Source: Triops longicaudatus (lineage: Eukaryota; Arthropoda; Branchiopoda; Notostraca; Triopsidae). From it: a stretch of DNA of 64,000 nt. Positions within the stretch are counted from its first letter, which is position 1; the number at the start of each line of letters is the position of its first letter. Positions 32,058-45,375 of the stretch are shown here, piece after piece. Made by a program: the position numbers and the translations under genes. The stretch spans positions 372,001 through 436,000 of the forward strand of contig JAGQDJ010000023.1 in assembly GCA_022885665.1 (NCBI GenBank), written 5' to 3'. A model generated the notes under the pieces. The model was not told the DNA's origin. It was given only the letters and a program-made list of their open reading frames with translations, and searched no databases.

Positions 32058-35000
32058 AGATGTCCATAGTTGGCGATGAAATTTTTTTCCTTGGGCAATC
32101 TAATACACTAGCGCTTGTAGCTCGTTGTCTAACTAAAGCCGTAGACAGTCTAGAGAGTTTTAACATCTAATAGCAGGTGATTACTTGCAATGGATCTGAA
32201 TACACAGGTGTGCAGAAAGGAGGAAATTGTTGAACGAAAGTACTTGCAGTTGTATGCCAAGTGACTTGTTTCTTGTTGTTTGCTAATTCCGAACCGATGA
32301 CCGTAACTGCACACACCAACAGGCGAGGAGACGGAATTCCTTGTTTTTAGTAATCGTACTGCACATCTCGTTTCAAGTAGCAGTGTACCGTTAGAGTGAT
32401 TCCCTCGATAAGAGTCAAATAAAGTGTATTGCTGATCTTGCAAGAAACTTTTGTTTTAATAGTTTTATCTTACCATTTGCGAGTGGGGTGAAATTGGACA
32501 GTAACGTTGACTTAAATAGGCGCTCATGCATTCAAGTGCCGGTCTAAAATTGTCTGTTTTGCCGTTTTCTGTACTGGTTGCATATTGGCTTGTTGGTATA
32601 CCAATACAAGCGCCATACAATGCAATGATTTTTTTTGAAAAAAAATAAAGATGGCCATGTTCGACTTATCGGTAATTTTTCACGCTCTTTAAGTACCTCA
32701 GGAGGTACTTAAAGAGCGTGAAAAAGCCGTTCAGTCTGTCGTCAAACTATGTTTATAGTAAAGTTCATTACTCATATATTTTCAAAGTCCTTTACTAATT
32801 ATAAAACTAGAGGCACATTTGTCCAGTTTTTCGGATAAATTGAAAATTTTGGAAAATCGAGCGATTACATTCTGAAAAGTCCTTTATTTTCTTAGTTTTC
32901 TTTTTACGAAGAAAAAGTTAATTAGAAGAGTAGCTTTTGTGTAATGTTATGGAACATCGTCTTCGCATTTGTTTTTCTGTATATAATTTGAGAACAGTAT
33001 TTTCTTCTGTACGTAATCGCCCAACTCACTCATTTTCTTGTATTTTTAAAAAAGAAGAGACCGTTTTCTATTTAAAAATTCAAGAAAAACTTAAAACTTG
33101 ATAATTTTTCAGCAGTCGTTAGTAAGAATAACATTGTTTGCGTATATGGGCAATCACGGAATTGCCTTCAAATCAACCACCAAATTACCAGTCTTATTCG
33201 CCTAAATGAAGGGTATAGGCTGAACTCTGTAGTGAGCATATAATAAAAAAACAGTATTCCCGTGAAGGTTACGAGTACAGCTATACACATTAAAATGACA
33301 ACCTGAATCAAAATAGGTATCTTAACCCTTTAGCTGACGCTGATGGCGTTGTAGCTCTGATTGGGCTCCACCTAGCTCTTCTGTCGCGCAACAGTCCACA
33401 AGGGAGAGGAAAGCAGAATCGCCTTTTTTGTGTGGAAGATGATAGATCTGCTCAAAACATGACCTCGGAAGAGATCTTTGCTGAGCCTTTTGAGCACCTG
33501 AGACGCGTTATGACCTTGTTTTTTTGCCACTGTGAACCAGGTTAACTAAGTTAAACCATACATAAGGCTGTGTCAAGGTTAGTTACGCGCCCAGGTCGAT
33601 AGACCTTGAATCAGGGGCAGTGTGACCTTGTTACTCGGATCCAGCTCCCAGCTCTCGCGGCGGTAAGGGAAAATGCAAGTGAAATAGCCGCTCGCAATGT
33701 TCAGCAAACATGCTTCGTCACGATGAAGGTGCTTGTTGCCTTTTTTCTCTTTCTCAGGGTGTCGCTTGCAAAGCTTGTGGCCATGACCTGCAGCGTACAA
33801 GCCTACTCAAACGAAAAAAAAAAAATGCATACTGAGGTCCAAGGAATGCTGTCGTTTTCATATCTAGTTTGTGTAGCTTTCCCCAAGCAGGCGCATTAAA
33901 ACGTTTTTAGGACACAAGTGTAAAGCCTCCCGAAAGAGGTGTTCCACGAGAAACCTATGGGAACCAGCTCGTATAGCCTACATGGGGCTCCGATTAAGTA
34001 GGTATTTGGCGTCAGGAGAGAGTTTTTCGTAGACGTTAACCGACCTGGCAAAGTTCCGGAGTAGGCCAAAGGAAAAGAGATCTTTTACAAGTTACATTCA
34101 GTGAAAGTAGCGTGCCTGGCAGGAGGACTTGGGCTTATGAAGATTTCATCCCTAGTCTGGAGGTCGTTTCGATTTTCGCTTTTGGTCAGTTTTCTCCTCC
34201 ATCGTACGACTCCGATGTGCCAAATTCGCCTCCATTTTGGCTTACAAGGAGGTTTTTTTAAAAGTAGAACTAAGGAAAGCTAGCACACGTCGACAAGTAG
34301 CACGCCTCGCAGGCTATGGCGCTCTCGTGATATCTCACTGCAGGTTAGCACGGGACAAAAGCCATTGCTTATTCCTGCCGGCTAGCACGACATGGGTTTT
34401 CTGGGGGTGATTTCAACTTCACGCATTTATAGATTAAGGACATATATCACTGAAAGCTACATTTTATTCAAAAAGACATTTTTTTATGAACAGTGCTAAA
34501 GTAAAACTTCTAACAACAAAAGAGCTTTCAGGATTTCTTTGGTTTTATCCAAAATTCTAGAAACTATTCCCAGAACGAAAGTAAATTATTAGCCACCTCT
34601 ACGTCAAGACCGTGTACTACGTCAAGACTGTATTAACAAGACGAATAATTTAGTTGTTCCCAAAAAAGGGGACTACAAGTTTCAACTGAAGTGGGCTCTA
34701 CTTAACCTTTCTTGCGTTTGCTCGATTTACTTTTTTTGTTTCCCCCTTTTCTTTCTGTGGTGCAAGACGACTTGCTAAAGCGCAGTCGCTGTCTTGCGTT
34801 GTCAGCAGTGCTAGCCAAGTCAAGTTGAAAGGCCCTAGTCGGTCGACAGAAATGTTAACAGATCAGTAAACTGCAAGTGTATCACTTTTAAACCGTATTG
34901 AAATCTTGCCTATCACGGCTTGCATACGTCATATCGCACCATCTCCATAATCTTCCTCTGGCTGCAGTAACAGTCGTTGGCTAACGAGCGTTATTGGGGT

Positions 35001-35547
35001 GAACGGAAAACCTTTCTGATCAATAAAGACCGGCATAGACTTTCCTTTCTATCCGAATACCGCAGACGAGTAAACCAGTGCATTCGTTACACGTGATATC
35101 TAGTCCTAGGTTTCCTTCCTTCAGTGCGGACTAGGATTCACAAATTCATAAACTGTGGGTGTGGTATCTGCGGTTCTTTTAACTCGACGAACGAAGGGCC
35201 AAAGGAAAAAAAAAAAAGATAGTGGGGACTTGGCTGGGAGTCTTCTAACGGGGCTGAGCCGCATATCCAAGTTGGTTTGGGCTGCCCTGGAGCTTTATGC
35301 TCACCTCACCTGTGTTCCTAGCACCGAAAAAGGGTGGTTAGAAGCATAGTGTCGTGCTCCTTAGGCGCCGAATATACTTGAGCGGGTCCCTACAATTCTG
35401 CTCCAAACGTTGCCTCGCTCTGCGAGCGTGAAGTCGCATATTGGAGGCAGCTAACTGCACGTTTTGACGGGAGAAAAGGGCGCGTGATTATTGGCCTTTT
35501 TTACGTGAGTTTTGATTGTGCATTGTTCGGCGGACATTCAGGGAACC
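32058..35547. other. Intergenic, PPM1K to ELOVL
   Basis: About 3.5 kb. The only feature I can define is a perfect palindrome at 32,676–32,725. Short open frames (33,606–33,899; 35,155–35,349) have no family signature. Confidence 0.5.
32676..32725. repeat. Perfect 24-bp inverted repeat with 2-nt spacer
   Basis: Left arm 32,676–32,699 (TTTTTCACGCTCTTTAAGTA then CCTC) and right arm 32,702–32,725 are exact reverse complements, separated by AG. It could form a cruciform or an RNA hairpin. No similar sequence flanks it and no target duplication is evident. Confidence 0.9.
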
Positions 35548-36940
35548 ATGAACCCCATGGATACAGTTGTCACTTCGCCGAACTATTCGTATGTGTTTCA
35601 GTTTGAAGAGGACTTCAAACACACCGATGTACGATCATGGATGTCGGAGCATTGGACGGTGTGTTTCTACTATGTTGGCGCATACATGCTCCTCATTTTT
35701 GGAGGGCAGCAATGGATGGCCGGTCGACCCCGTTTTGAGTTGAGAGGGCCACTGGTGTTTTGGAACGTCTTTCTGGCCGTCTTTAGCATCATGGGTGCAT
35801 GTAGAACCGTTCCAGAGTTCTTCCATGTGCTTCGACACCACGGCATTTATCATTCAGTCTGCGTGCCAAGGTAAATTCGCTTTTGAACACATTTTCGAAA
35901 TAGGCATACCGCATTAGGTCCATCGACCTTATAGGGTAGAGCCACATGGGTTTCACCGGTATACCACTTTTGCGGTTGCCGCTGAGGTGAGATGGGTGAA
36001 AACGTGGTTGAGAGCGTAACGTTCCATTTGAGGCTCGTGAACAGCTTGTGTAGGCTACAGGACACGGAAGGCGGCAACGTTGCAGTGGGTCGTATCGACC
36101 CAAGTCGTCTTATGCTGAGTAGGGGGGTTTTACAATGGGCGTGACTTGCTATGTCTATCGACAAGGGAAGACAAGCAGCTAGTTAAGATTTCCGTACAAT
36201 TATTATACCGGTTTCCCCCGCATCCAAGTGCCTACTGTTGGCTGTTCGAAACAAATAATCCGTTTCCCGAATTTTGCCATTTCTTGCTAATGTTTTCGTA
36301 TTTTCTCACGGTTCTTTCAGTTTCATTCAGCACAACAAAGTCTCTGGCTTCTGGACCTGGATGTTCGTTTTATCCAAAGTCCCTGAACTTGGCGATACCA
36401 TTTTCATCGTTTTACGCAAACAACCGTTGATCTTCTTGCACTGGTACCATCATGCCACCGTTTTGTTATATTCTTGGTACGCGTTCGCTGAGTACACCGC
36501 CCCTGCCCGTTGGTTCATCGTCATGAATTACGTGGTCCATTCCATGATGTATACATACTACGCTTTGCGAGCTCTGAGGTTCAAAGTGCCCAAAGGCATA
36601 GCCATGGTAATTACGTCTGCCCAACTCATTCAGATGGTGGCCGGCTGCGCGGTGAACGTATGGGCGTATCAGGTAACGGATACCGTCTGATAACTCCCTT
36701 TTACTTTTTGTCTGACCTTTGTTCTTATTTTGTCCCTGGCAGTTGATAGAAGGAGGAGACGGTTGCCACGTTAGCCAGCAGAACATTAAACTGTCGCTGC
36801 TCATGTACTTTTCGTATTTCGTCCTTTTCGCGCGGTTCTTCTACAAGGCCTACATGGATACCAACAAGAGTCGAGACCGTGCGCCTTCCCGAACCACTCA
36901 AGTAGTCGATGGCGACCTCTTACATCGGAAAAATGCATAA
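35548..36940 (+). CDS. ELOVL6: Very-long-chain fatty-acid elongase, ELOVL6/Baldspot type
   Basis: Three exons: 35,548–35,870, 36,321–36,672 and 36,743–36,940, in frame, 290 residues. The ATG at 35,548 is preferred over an upstream in-frame extension because that extension has no ATG. The protein is a multi-spanning membrane enzyme. It has WKP-like FELRGPLVFWN after TM1, SKVPELGDTIFIVLRKQ, the catalytic histidine box FLHWYHHATVLLYSWY, MNYVVHSMMYTYYALRA and a last TM segment around SLLMYFSYFVLFARFF. These signatures match ELOVL6 (Drosophila Baldspot), which in the ER membrane condenses malonyl-CoA with C12–C16 acyl-CoA to make C18 fatty acids. The C-terminal tail is short, hydrophilic and lacks a clear dilysine retrieval signal. 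The first intron (450 nt) is larger than most nearby. Confidence 0.95.
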
Positions 36941-39900
36941 AACACTGCTAACCATTCGAAAGCGCAATACTGGTACACCAGGTGCTAGAAATTTAGGCCA
37001 GACGTTCCGTTTCTTTTTTTTCGCTTCGATACCAAGTTTTGTGCGATTTTTTTTTCTGTTAAAATGTTAACCAAAAATATGATAACGAGAAAGAAGTCTA
37101 ACGTAGACGGGAAGTAATTGACGTTGTTTATGATATATATTCGTGTGTAGATAACGCAGAGCCACGTTTATTTTCCGTACATGACAAAAATCGGAAGCGC
37201 GAAACTCTAATAGTCGCATAAGCCTTTTTTTGATTTATTTCCTTGGAGAAGAAAAGATTTACGGTTCATGTCAGTGTCGCCTCACATTTATGCTCAGAAA
37301 GTTTTATCCTTTCCAGCTGAAAGGCATGTATATTCGTATATAAACAGACATTTGTTACCCCATTGTTGTAAGCTCGAATTACATTGTTCAACTCACCAGT
37401 CCTTCATCGTGAAGCGTCTCGTCACCATTACATTTCTGAATGTTCCAATCAATTTTTTTCGGAATTCAAAAAAATATTCATTCACTCCTTATTTATTATT
37501 CCATATCTTCCATAATTTGTAGAAAAAATACTGTGATTCGGCCTGAGAAAATTCCAAATACAGGTACCGCTGTACGGTAGGTTACGGTAAAATGAGGAAC
37601 GTAAGGAAATGGAATTATAGCCTCATCGATAGTTCATCCGCACAATCAATTCATACAAAAGATCACAATTAGTGGAGAACGCGTACAAGAACATAATCCA
37701 ATCCGCTACTTTGCTTGCGACAAAGTAGGACCACGCCACTAAGCAGAACAGCAGTGAATGGACAAAAACAAATGTGAAGCTTTACTTACAACGGCCCTTT
37801 TTATTTTTTTTAAATGGAATAAAATTAAACATAACCGTAGTGGCTATTAAAAAAATACAGGAATTGTTAGAACGGCTAATCAACAGGAAATAATGTCTCA
37901 GCGAACCAGAATGATGCCATGATTACGGCATCCGATTTCTAAATCTTACACTTTTGAGTTGCAATCTCGGCACATAATTGGCCTAAGGTAGGCCCACCCC
38001 CAAATAATGGTGAAGGTAGGCAAACACTTATGCTGATTTGAAATTGAGATGGAATTAAGACCGCATTTGGGACTATTTTTTAACGCAGAAACGCTTTGAT
38101 AAATTATTACAAGCTCTCTTGGCACTGATTTGAAACGGAACTTGATTTGAAAATAGCCGTTTGCAATGATAGGGGAAGGGCTCAAATTGAAAGCTCGTTC
38201 TTAGAGTCGGATGTGAAAGCCCCTTTTTTGAATATTTGAAAGGGAAAATTAGAGAATACTCGCTACAATTGTAACACTTAGCCCTTTTCTAGTTTTCGCT
38301 CCTAGCATAAACTAAACTTCCACCCGATTTACAACCATTAGGTACGGACGTCTCTCTGCTCTCTATTAAGCCACCGCGAGCTTGGTAAGAATGTGAAATA
38401 AGATCAAACTAGCCTTCAAACTAGAAGCCCCTTATTTGTTGCAACCGGCTACCCATTACGGGGAAAGTAACATCATGTTTGGCGAGTTTTCCCGTAAGAG
38501 ATTTTGTCCACAAAATTTTTCATGACACACTAAACGTGTCATAACGAACATTTAAATTTTCAGTCTTAATCAATATTTTAATATTCTACTTTAAGCTCTA
38601 TCAAGAAATAGTAGAGCTGAAGAATTAGTTCAATTAAAACCAGAAAAATGCAACGATTGCAGAGGCACCATTCCTAAGAACCACAAGATTATTATAACAC
38701 GTTTTAAAAATACGCAGTGTTATTTGATTCATAGAGCTTACAATTCCTTAATGTAACAAACTGAGTATTGTACAACCGGTTTCACGTTTCTCTTTTCTTT
38801 ATTTTTCGAAAGCGAGCGAAAAATACTGAGCGCGCGCAAGGTTGCTATCCACAAATCGCATTCTTAAGAAAGCAGCAAACGCCATCGCGTGGGATAACGT
38901 CGCAAGGGCAATCATAGAGCGCGCCTTCAAAAACTATATAGCCACACTAGTCAATATCGTGGATTGCCAAAGGATCTGATAGTATCATTTATTCGTACAG
39001 GAGCGTACACGAGGATTAGAGTCAAATAGTGTAATTTAACCTTGGTTTAAAGAAAAAAAAAGGCGTAGACAGGCATTAGTGTGAACCCCTTCCAAGAGCG
39101 AAGGGAGAAAAAGGTGAAAAAAATGGAAAAAAATTACAAGTAAAAGATATACACCTAATTCATTAGTATTTCTACGATAAAGAAAAAGATCTCCTAAGTG
39201 CAATAATAAGTATCTGTATGCATTTTTACCTTTTACGCTAACAACTCCTAGACATCACTCGCTCACAGCTAACGCTCACTGCTTCCCATGCCGCGCAACG
39301 CCTCTCGTGGTGGCTGTTGATTCGGACTTGTGACGTCAACGCCTGGCAGGTGTCGCAGGTGCCACCTTATCCTGTGTCAGGCTGAAAGCTGTTTCCCATG
39401 TAAATGTCGGTCATAAGACAGGCTTTGAAAACGATGTGCACGTTGGGTTATGCAGCATATGTTAATCCATTTTCAATCATCGTGTTTCTAAGTTGGTTCC
39501 TGGTGCGATTTGAATGTTGATTCCTTTGAAGCCTCTGCTTCCGAAGTTTACTTGGTTCTGTCGTTTTTCCAGAAAACTTTGTGAGCTAAGAATTTAAGAT
39601 TTTCCCGCAAAACGTAATGACCTGTAACCTAACGAAGAAACCTAAAAACTTGCCCGATATCCGTACATTTTAAGGTGCAACGTGTTTTGTCCTCTGTGTA
39701 TTAGTTTCTTCTTTTCTTTGCAAATTATGTCACCTAAACTTGTAATAAGCAAAGGACTGTGGATAGGGTGTAAGCCTACGACTATATCTACTAATAAAGA
39801 AACTGTGACCACTATTTGTGGTTGTGCACAGTAGGTCCCAAGCATTTCATTCTTAAAAATGCCAATAAAGTATAGTAAGATTTTCCCTCGTTTGGTTTTT

Positions 39901-40363
39901 AAGCTCTGTCAATCCTACGTGTTCACCCGACAAGTTTCTCAAAGATGCTGTAAATTGGACATCAGAAACTTGTCAGAGAACATGTAAAATAATTTAGGCG
40001 TAAAAGTAAATTTACTGAACAAAACTACGGGAAAGAGTAGAACTGCTCTGAGAAGGAATGAGGACTAGTTTTAAAACCTTGAGCAGCGAAAGGGAATGTG
40101 AAATACACTACGAATTGATTACGAAGGGCCACTTTTGCGTTTCACTGTATTCACCATTCATGCTGCGAACATTGTCGTAGCCATGGCCACGCACTGTCGT
40201 CTACTGGAATGCTCAACGATACTAATTAGCAGACTACGGCGTCCTTTAAAGCAGATACGTTAACTCTGAGAATATCAAGGAGCGCTCGCAAATTTCTATT
40301 GTGGAAGGTTCAACTCAATATAACAAACACATAGTAGCACACATTTGCTCCTTTTCTTTCAAG

Positions 40364-41156
40364 TCTACTGTGCTGTGATGAGCACATTAAAGCTTACGGA
40401 GTAAACCACAGAAGTTTAATTAGGCCTTATGAGGCAGATTTACCTTCATTAAGAAGGTGAAGTAACGCAAACCAATCATACGCAAGGTGAGAGGTAGACC
40501 GCGCACTTTTAAAAGCATAGAACTTCACCAGTGCTCAAATGGCACGTTCTGAACTAGAGAAGAGTGCCCGTAGGCTGGTTTTAACAGGTGACGACTGAGC
40601 GCTCTTTTAAATTTGGTGACCAATCGCTTTGAATTTCAAAATTTTGCCACTATGTTTGAACTCTTGAGTTGAATAGTGTGGCAAATTCATGTGAGAAAAA
40701 GTAACACTGATAATTAGAATAAAGCGAGTAAATTTCCTTGCATGGCCCAAAGTCTTGTAAGAAGGAAATAAAAACGGAGAATAAACTTTAAAACGTTTAA
40801 AACTTTATTTCATAAGCCCTTTTCATTACCTATAAGCTACCAGTCAATGAAAAAGAATTTTCACCCCGAAGTTCTAAATGAAACATCAAAACTGTATTTT
40901 CACAAAGATTTCTGCTAACATTTATTCTAACGTCGCCGTCTTCTCTTATCTATTGAAAACAGAAACTCTTCCTTCCCTACATCGAAACGACCCAAAGCGC
41001 AGAGGGTATGTTGTATGCTTTTGGAGTGCGCGGTCTGCCTTGCAAGCGATTGGTTTGAATCACTTTACCTTTTAATGAGAGTAAATTAGCCTCAAAATGC
41101 CTAATTAGGCTTCTGTGGTTTAGTCGGTAAACTTTTATCTTCTCACCACAGTACAT
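40364..41156. repeat. Long imperfect inverted repeat (arms about 150 bp)
   Basis: The reverse complement of 41,013–41,156 aligns along its whole length with 40,364–40,520. Shared blocks include AAACCACAGAAG, TAATTAGGC, CAAACCAATC, GACCGCGCACT and AAAAGCATA, with about a quarter of positions differing and small gaps. The spacer of about 490 bp is unrelated. It is either a transposon with long terminal inverted repeats or two diverged copies of one short repeat in opposite orientation. Confidence 0.8.
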
Positions 41157-44100
41157 CGAGCCATTAACGAAGAATTTTTCGCAGACCGGAGATTTATAGA
41201 ACGTATTTCTCGACTGAGGGCATGAGAAGAGAAAAATCTCGTTGTTAGTTCCTTTTCTTTAACAGTACTTCTTTAAAAAATATAGGATAGGGTGAGCTCT
41301 TATGTTGTCAGATTCACTATATAAATTCAACTCGCTCTAAAAAGCCGGCTGTTGTGGCTCTAACGAAAAATACTGGAAGTTAAAACAAAGAGAACAATTC
41401 CGTGCAGACCTAATGTTAAAATAAAATGGAGTTATTGGGGTTACGCATTCCACGGAGCTTGTCTCCGGTATTTTACTTCCTTGTCTCTGATTTTCCCATT
41501 TTGCTGACCGACTTCCTTTTCATAAGCTTATTTCGTTTTTTTTCCCCTTTATTAAAGAAGACTCGTATGTGCCAGTTTGACTGTTCATTACTAAGCAATA
41601 CCTCAGTTAATCTCAATACTTTCTCAATAATTGCAGCTCATGCATTTTTTGTTTCTCGAAAAGAGGCCCAGCAATAAAGGCTCTTTTATATTGTTCGTTT
41701 TAGCAACAAAGCTGGATCATTTCTGTAAATATTTGACAATACGAAGCTTTGCGATTAAGCCATTGACTGTACACGGGTTCATGCAGGGGAGATTAGGGTT
41801 TCGGTCAGTTTTTCACCCCCAGAAAACTTGGAAGGTTTAGCTTTAAAGATATTGGATTTTTTCTTAGATAGTTTGTTGGACTAGTTATTCTACTTTCTCT
41901 GTGATTTTTATTGCATTGCGATAATGGATAGATTTTATATCTTAGAAAACTAATATTCATTGACCTGTATCTCAGTAAATGTAGTCTGACTTCAGTTATT
42001 CCGATTTCGAGTCTCAAAATAATCGTAAATTGCAGAGCGCTTCATTATGATTGTTATTCTCTGTAAAATTAGTAGGAAATTTCTGCAAACCCGTCTGATT
42101 TTATTAAATGTTACCAACAAAACTGTTGCATATCGTAAAATATTATCCCGCAAGCGTAATTCTTCGTAAGGGGATAACGTTTCGTGGGGAGTAAACCCCT
42201 ACCCCCTGGTCACGGGGGTGACTGCTACATTTTAACTTTTAAATTCGTAAAATATGAGCTTTCAGGTTAAATTTTCTTATAACTTTTTATCGCAAAATGC
42301 AGAAATCTAAGGCGTTCCTCAGGTTAATTAAATAGCTTTGCTGAAAAGTTCACGACGATTTTAATCAGAATTCACGATTCAGAATTGAACTGTCGAGAAT
42401 TTAAAACCAAATGGTGAATAATTCTTGCAAAATCTTCCAACCGTTTCACGTGTGATTCCTCTTTCCCTTGATTGCGCACACCATTAGCTATACTCTATTC
42501 TTTTTTTTTGGTCAAAATTTGAGTTAAATTGGATAAATGGAACAATCTTATCGGCGATTTTCTGTAACGACCTAAAACTATTAAGAAGCAGTGCTCTACA
42601 TCGCCTGGATATTAACAACGGTACTAAAACATGCGTATTGGTACGAGCGTTTATTTTATCTGCAAAGGATTGATGGTGGTAGTTAATTGCCATTCACCTT
42701 GCGTATACAAATGCACACAAACACTACCATAAAATATTGCACATTATGAACAGAAACGCAGAGACTTCCCGTACGTTTATTTAAAGTAGTTTGAAAGGTT
42801 CACTCAACAGGTCTTCTCTCTTAAGGTCACGATGGATTTAAAGCATGTGCGACCAGCCAATAAGAAAGGAAGACAACGTGAACGATTTCCAAACAGAGCT
42901 AAGTTACAATACTTTCTGAATGTGGCATACTATCGCGTGTTTTTAATGGCGTAGCTTATGTGCAGAAATGAGCTATTCCTTATTTTTTAACTTGTTGGCG
43001 GGTGCGAAAACTGAAAAATATATTGGTGTCACCATTTAAGTGAATCCATTGGCTCTCGAGTTCTTGCAATAAAAATTGAGAAAAAAAACACTCGTAAGTA
43101 CTTAAGTTATTCCGATCTCTACCAATGTACACACTTCAGATTGGCAACCTCACAATGCGGACTTCTCGCTTTTGTTCCCTTCGGCGCCTTGGAAGTGAAT
43201 TGAGGGCTCTCGAGTTTGGATCTAAAGCACCCAAACTTTCGTTCTATGCACGGAGCTGAGGAGGAAATAAGTACTACTGTTACTGTACCTGACAACTCAT
43301 CAAAAACAGCCCTTGTACTTATCACTAGAATGATTTCGTTAACAATGAATCCTAATAATAACCCCAGCTGCTGAACAACTCCATTTCTATTTTGGCTAAA
43401 ACAACTAAATCAGAGGCGCTCGGTAGGCCGATTGTTTCTCGAAGTTTGTTGTCAGAGTCAAGGATTTTCAGTAGCGTTTGTTTACTCTGAGGAAAAAAAT
43501 GGTACTTTGGGCATCTGAGAATTTGGGCGAGCCTACTTAGACATTTTGGGCGATCCGTCTGTTTTGTAGGAACTTGTGAAATGGTGCCAGGTAAGAAGGG
43601 GAAGCAGGAAGTGTTAGTGTTGTTTATTTGTTCACCGTGCTGCAGCCCCTGGTTGACAGACAGAAATCGGGAGCCGTTAGTAAGAGTTCTAGTTGTACGC
43701 GCTTTTTAATCTGCAAGCTTCTTTAGTAAGTTAAACATAGACGAAAGTTTCGGCCAGGAGTAGAGACACATTACGTCAGGTCCGCCTACTCAACAGGCGC
43801 TCCATCGTCCAAAATCAGCAGGTATTAGTTGACTACGTCAGTGAATAAGCAGATGTTCCTAGCAAAGCAGCCGCGAGCGCGCTCGAAGTTTCGCGAACGA
43901 TGAACGCGATTGCCCTTTCCATTTTTCGCGTGCGCAAGTGCTGACCAACGAGCGCACGCTCACCTATTTGAATGCCATCTATTAGACTTTTTCTGACAAA
44001 TTAAGTTTTCCTGTATCGAAACAAGGCAATCTATCAGTCCCGTCACTCTACGATCAGTCCTGTCGGGCGTCTTGGCGAAGTTGAAAACCGCCATCTTGAA

Positions 44101-44882
44101 CTTTGAACACGTGATTAGCAATTTTGTTGGGAAAGCTCATAGACGTTACCATGACTACCGTCGAGTTGCACACAAGGAATGATGAAGCCAAACGAAAGAA
44201 CACGTTTTTCCGCCGAAACTGCCTATCACGTGATCAAACTACAAGACGGCCTTTTCCAGTTTGATAAGTTGGCAGCAGAGGCTTAGGAGTATAAGTGGTA
44301 GATTGGCTGTAGCCTATGCCCTGTTCTTGTGTTGCAAGTTAGAACGCAATGTCAGGCGATGCAATGTCTTAATGCACCAACGCCATTTTGGTCCATGGTA
44401 CTTTAAAATTTAGCCCCTCCCCATGTTAATTCCATAATCTACAAAACCTAGCTCAATGAAGACTAACATAATCAACTAAACCTAAGAAAACCTATCCTAT
44501 TGAGACTTTTTTTAATTTTTTTTAACTTATGTCACTTTCTGAAAGACAATGGTCGTGTTTTCAGTAAATCCACATTTACAATGCCATAATGTTTTCTGCA
44601 GAAATGTAATTTCTTAAAAAAATTTTCGTGCAATATGTTGCGTGTTGCTGTCCAAAGGAGTATCGGCCTGGGGTAAATTTGAACGCTTAATTTAAAACTA
44701 AAATATTGACAACATGAGACCACGCAAGCAAAGATTCAGTAGCTTATTTGAATTCACGATTTTCTAAGAAACGAAACTTTGTTCCCTCTTTATTCAAAAA
44801 TTAGACAAAAAAGACTAAAAATATGGAAAAAGCACGCTTAATATTTTTGAATGCTTTTTAGTTTCTTATTGACAATAATCTC

Positions 44883-44941
44883 AAGAGCGTGACCTCGCTC
44901 GTCTTTTAAAATTGAGAGCAAAGAGCGAGCACGCTCGCCTA
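44883..44941. repeat. Imperfect hairpin rich in GAGCG
   Basis: AAGAGCGTGACCTCGCTCGT on the left pairs imperfectly with AAAGAGCGAGCACGCTCGCC on the right across a short AT-rich loop. Confidence 0.5.
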
Positions 44942-45308
44942 CACATAATTAAAATACGAATATACTGTAAATAAATAACAATATAATATATATTTGTAAC
45001 AACATACTGTACATTTGAAACACTTTGATATGGTAACCTTGTGGTGTCTTTTTTTTTTAAAAAAAAGATTGCAAATTAAGCCCAAGGGAGAACTGAAATA
45101 CTTTGGCGTCCAATGTTACACTGCGAAGAGATATTTAATTTTGTGCACAGTGACAACTAGAGATTCACAAAGTGTTACAATTGACCCTAGCTTCTTCGAA
45201 GTGAAGCTACGCTTTGTTGCAAAGCGGCTTCATGCCAGTGCTACAAAGCCCTAAGACGTTTCCGATTTATCCCTAATTTCCCACGTATTTAGAAATGTCG
45301 CCTTGAAG

Positions 45309-45375
45309 TCGCGGAATGGTTAAGTTGGTAATGAAACACGACTTTGCCTTCCTTGCTCGAGGTATTTGTCCATCA
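45309..45375 (+). other. tRNA-like / SINE-head-like fragment
   Basis: GTCGCGGAATGGTTAAGTTG resembles a pol III A box region. It is followed by ACGACTTTGCCTTCCTTG and a GCTCGAGG stretch where a B box would be, but the B box does not match GGTTCGANNCC. It does not fold as a proper tRNA; it may be a decayed tRNA-derived SINE head. Confidence 0.25.
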
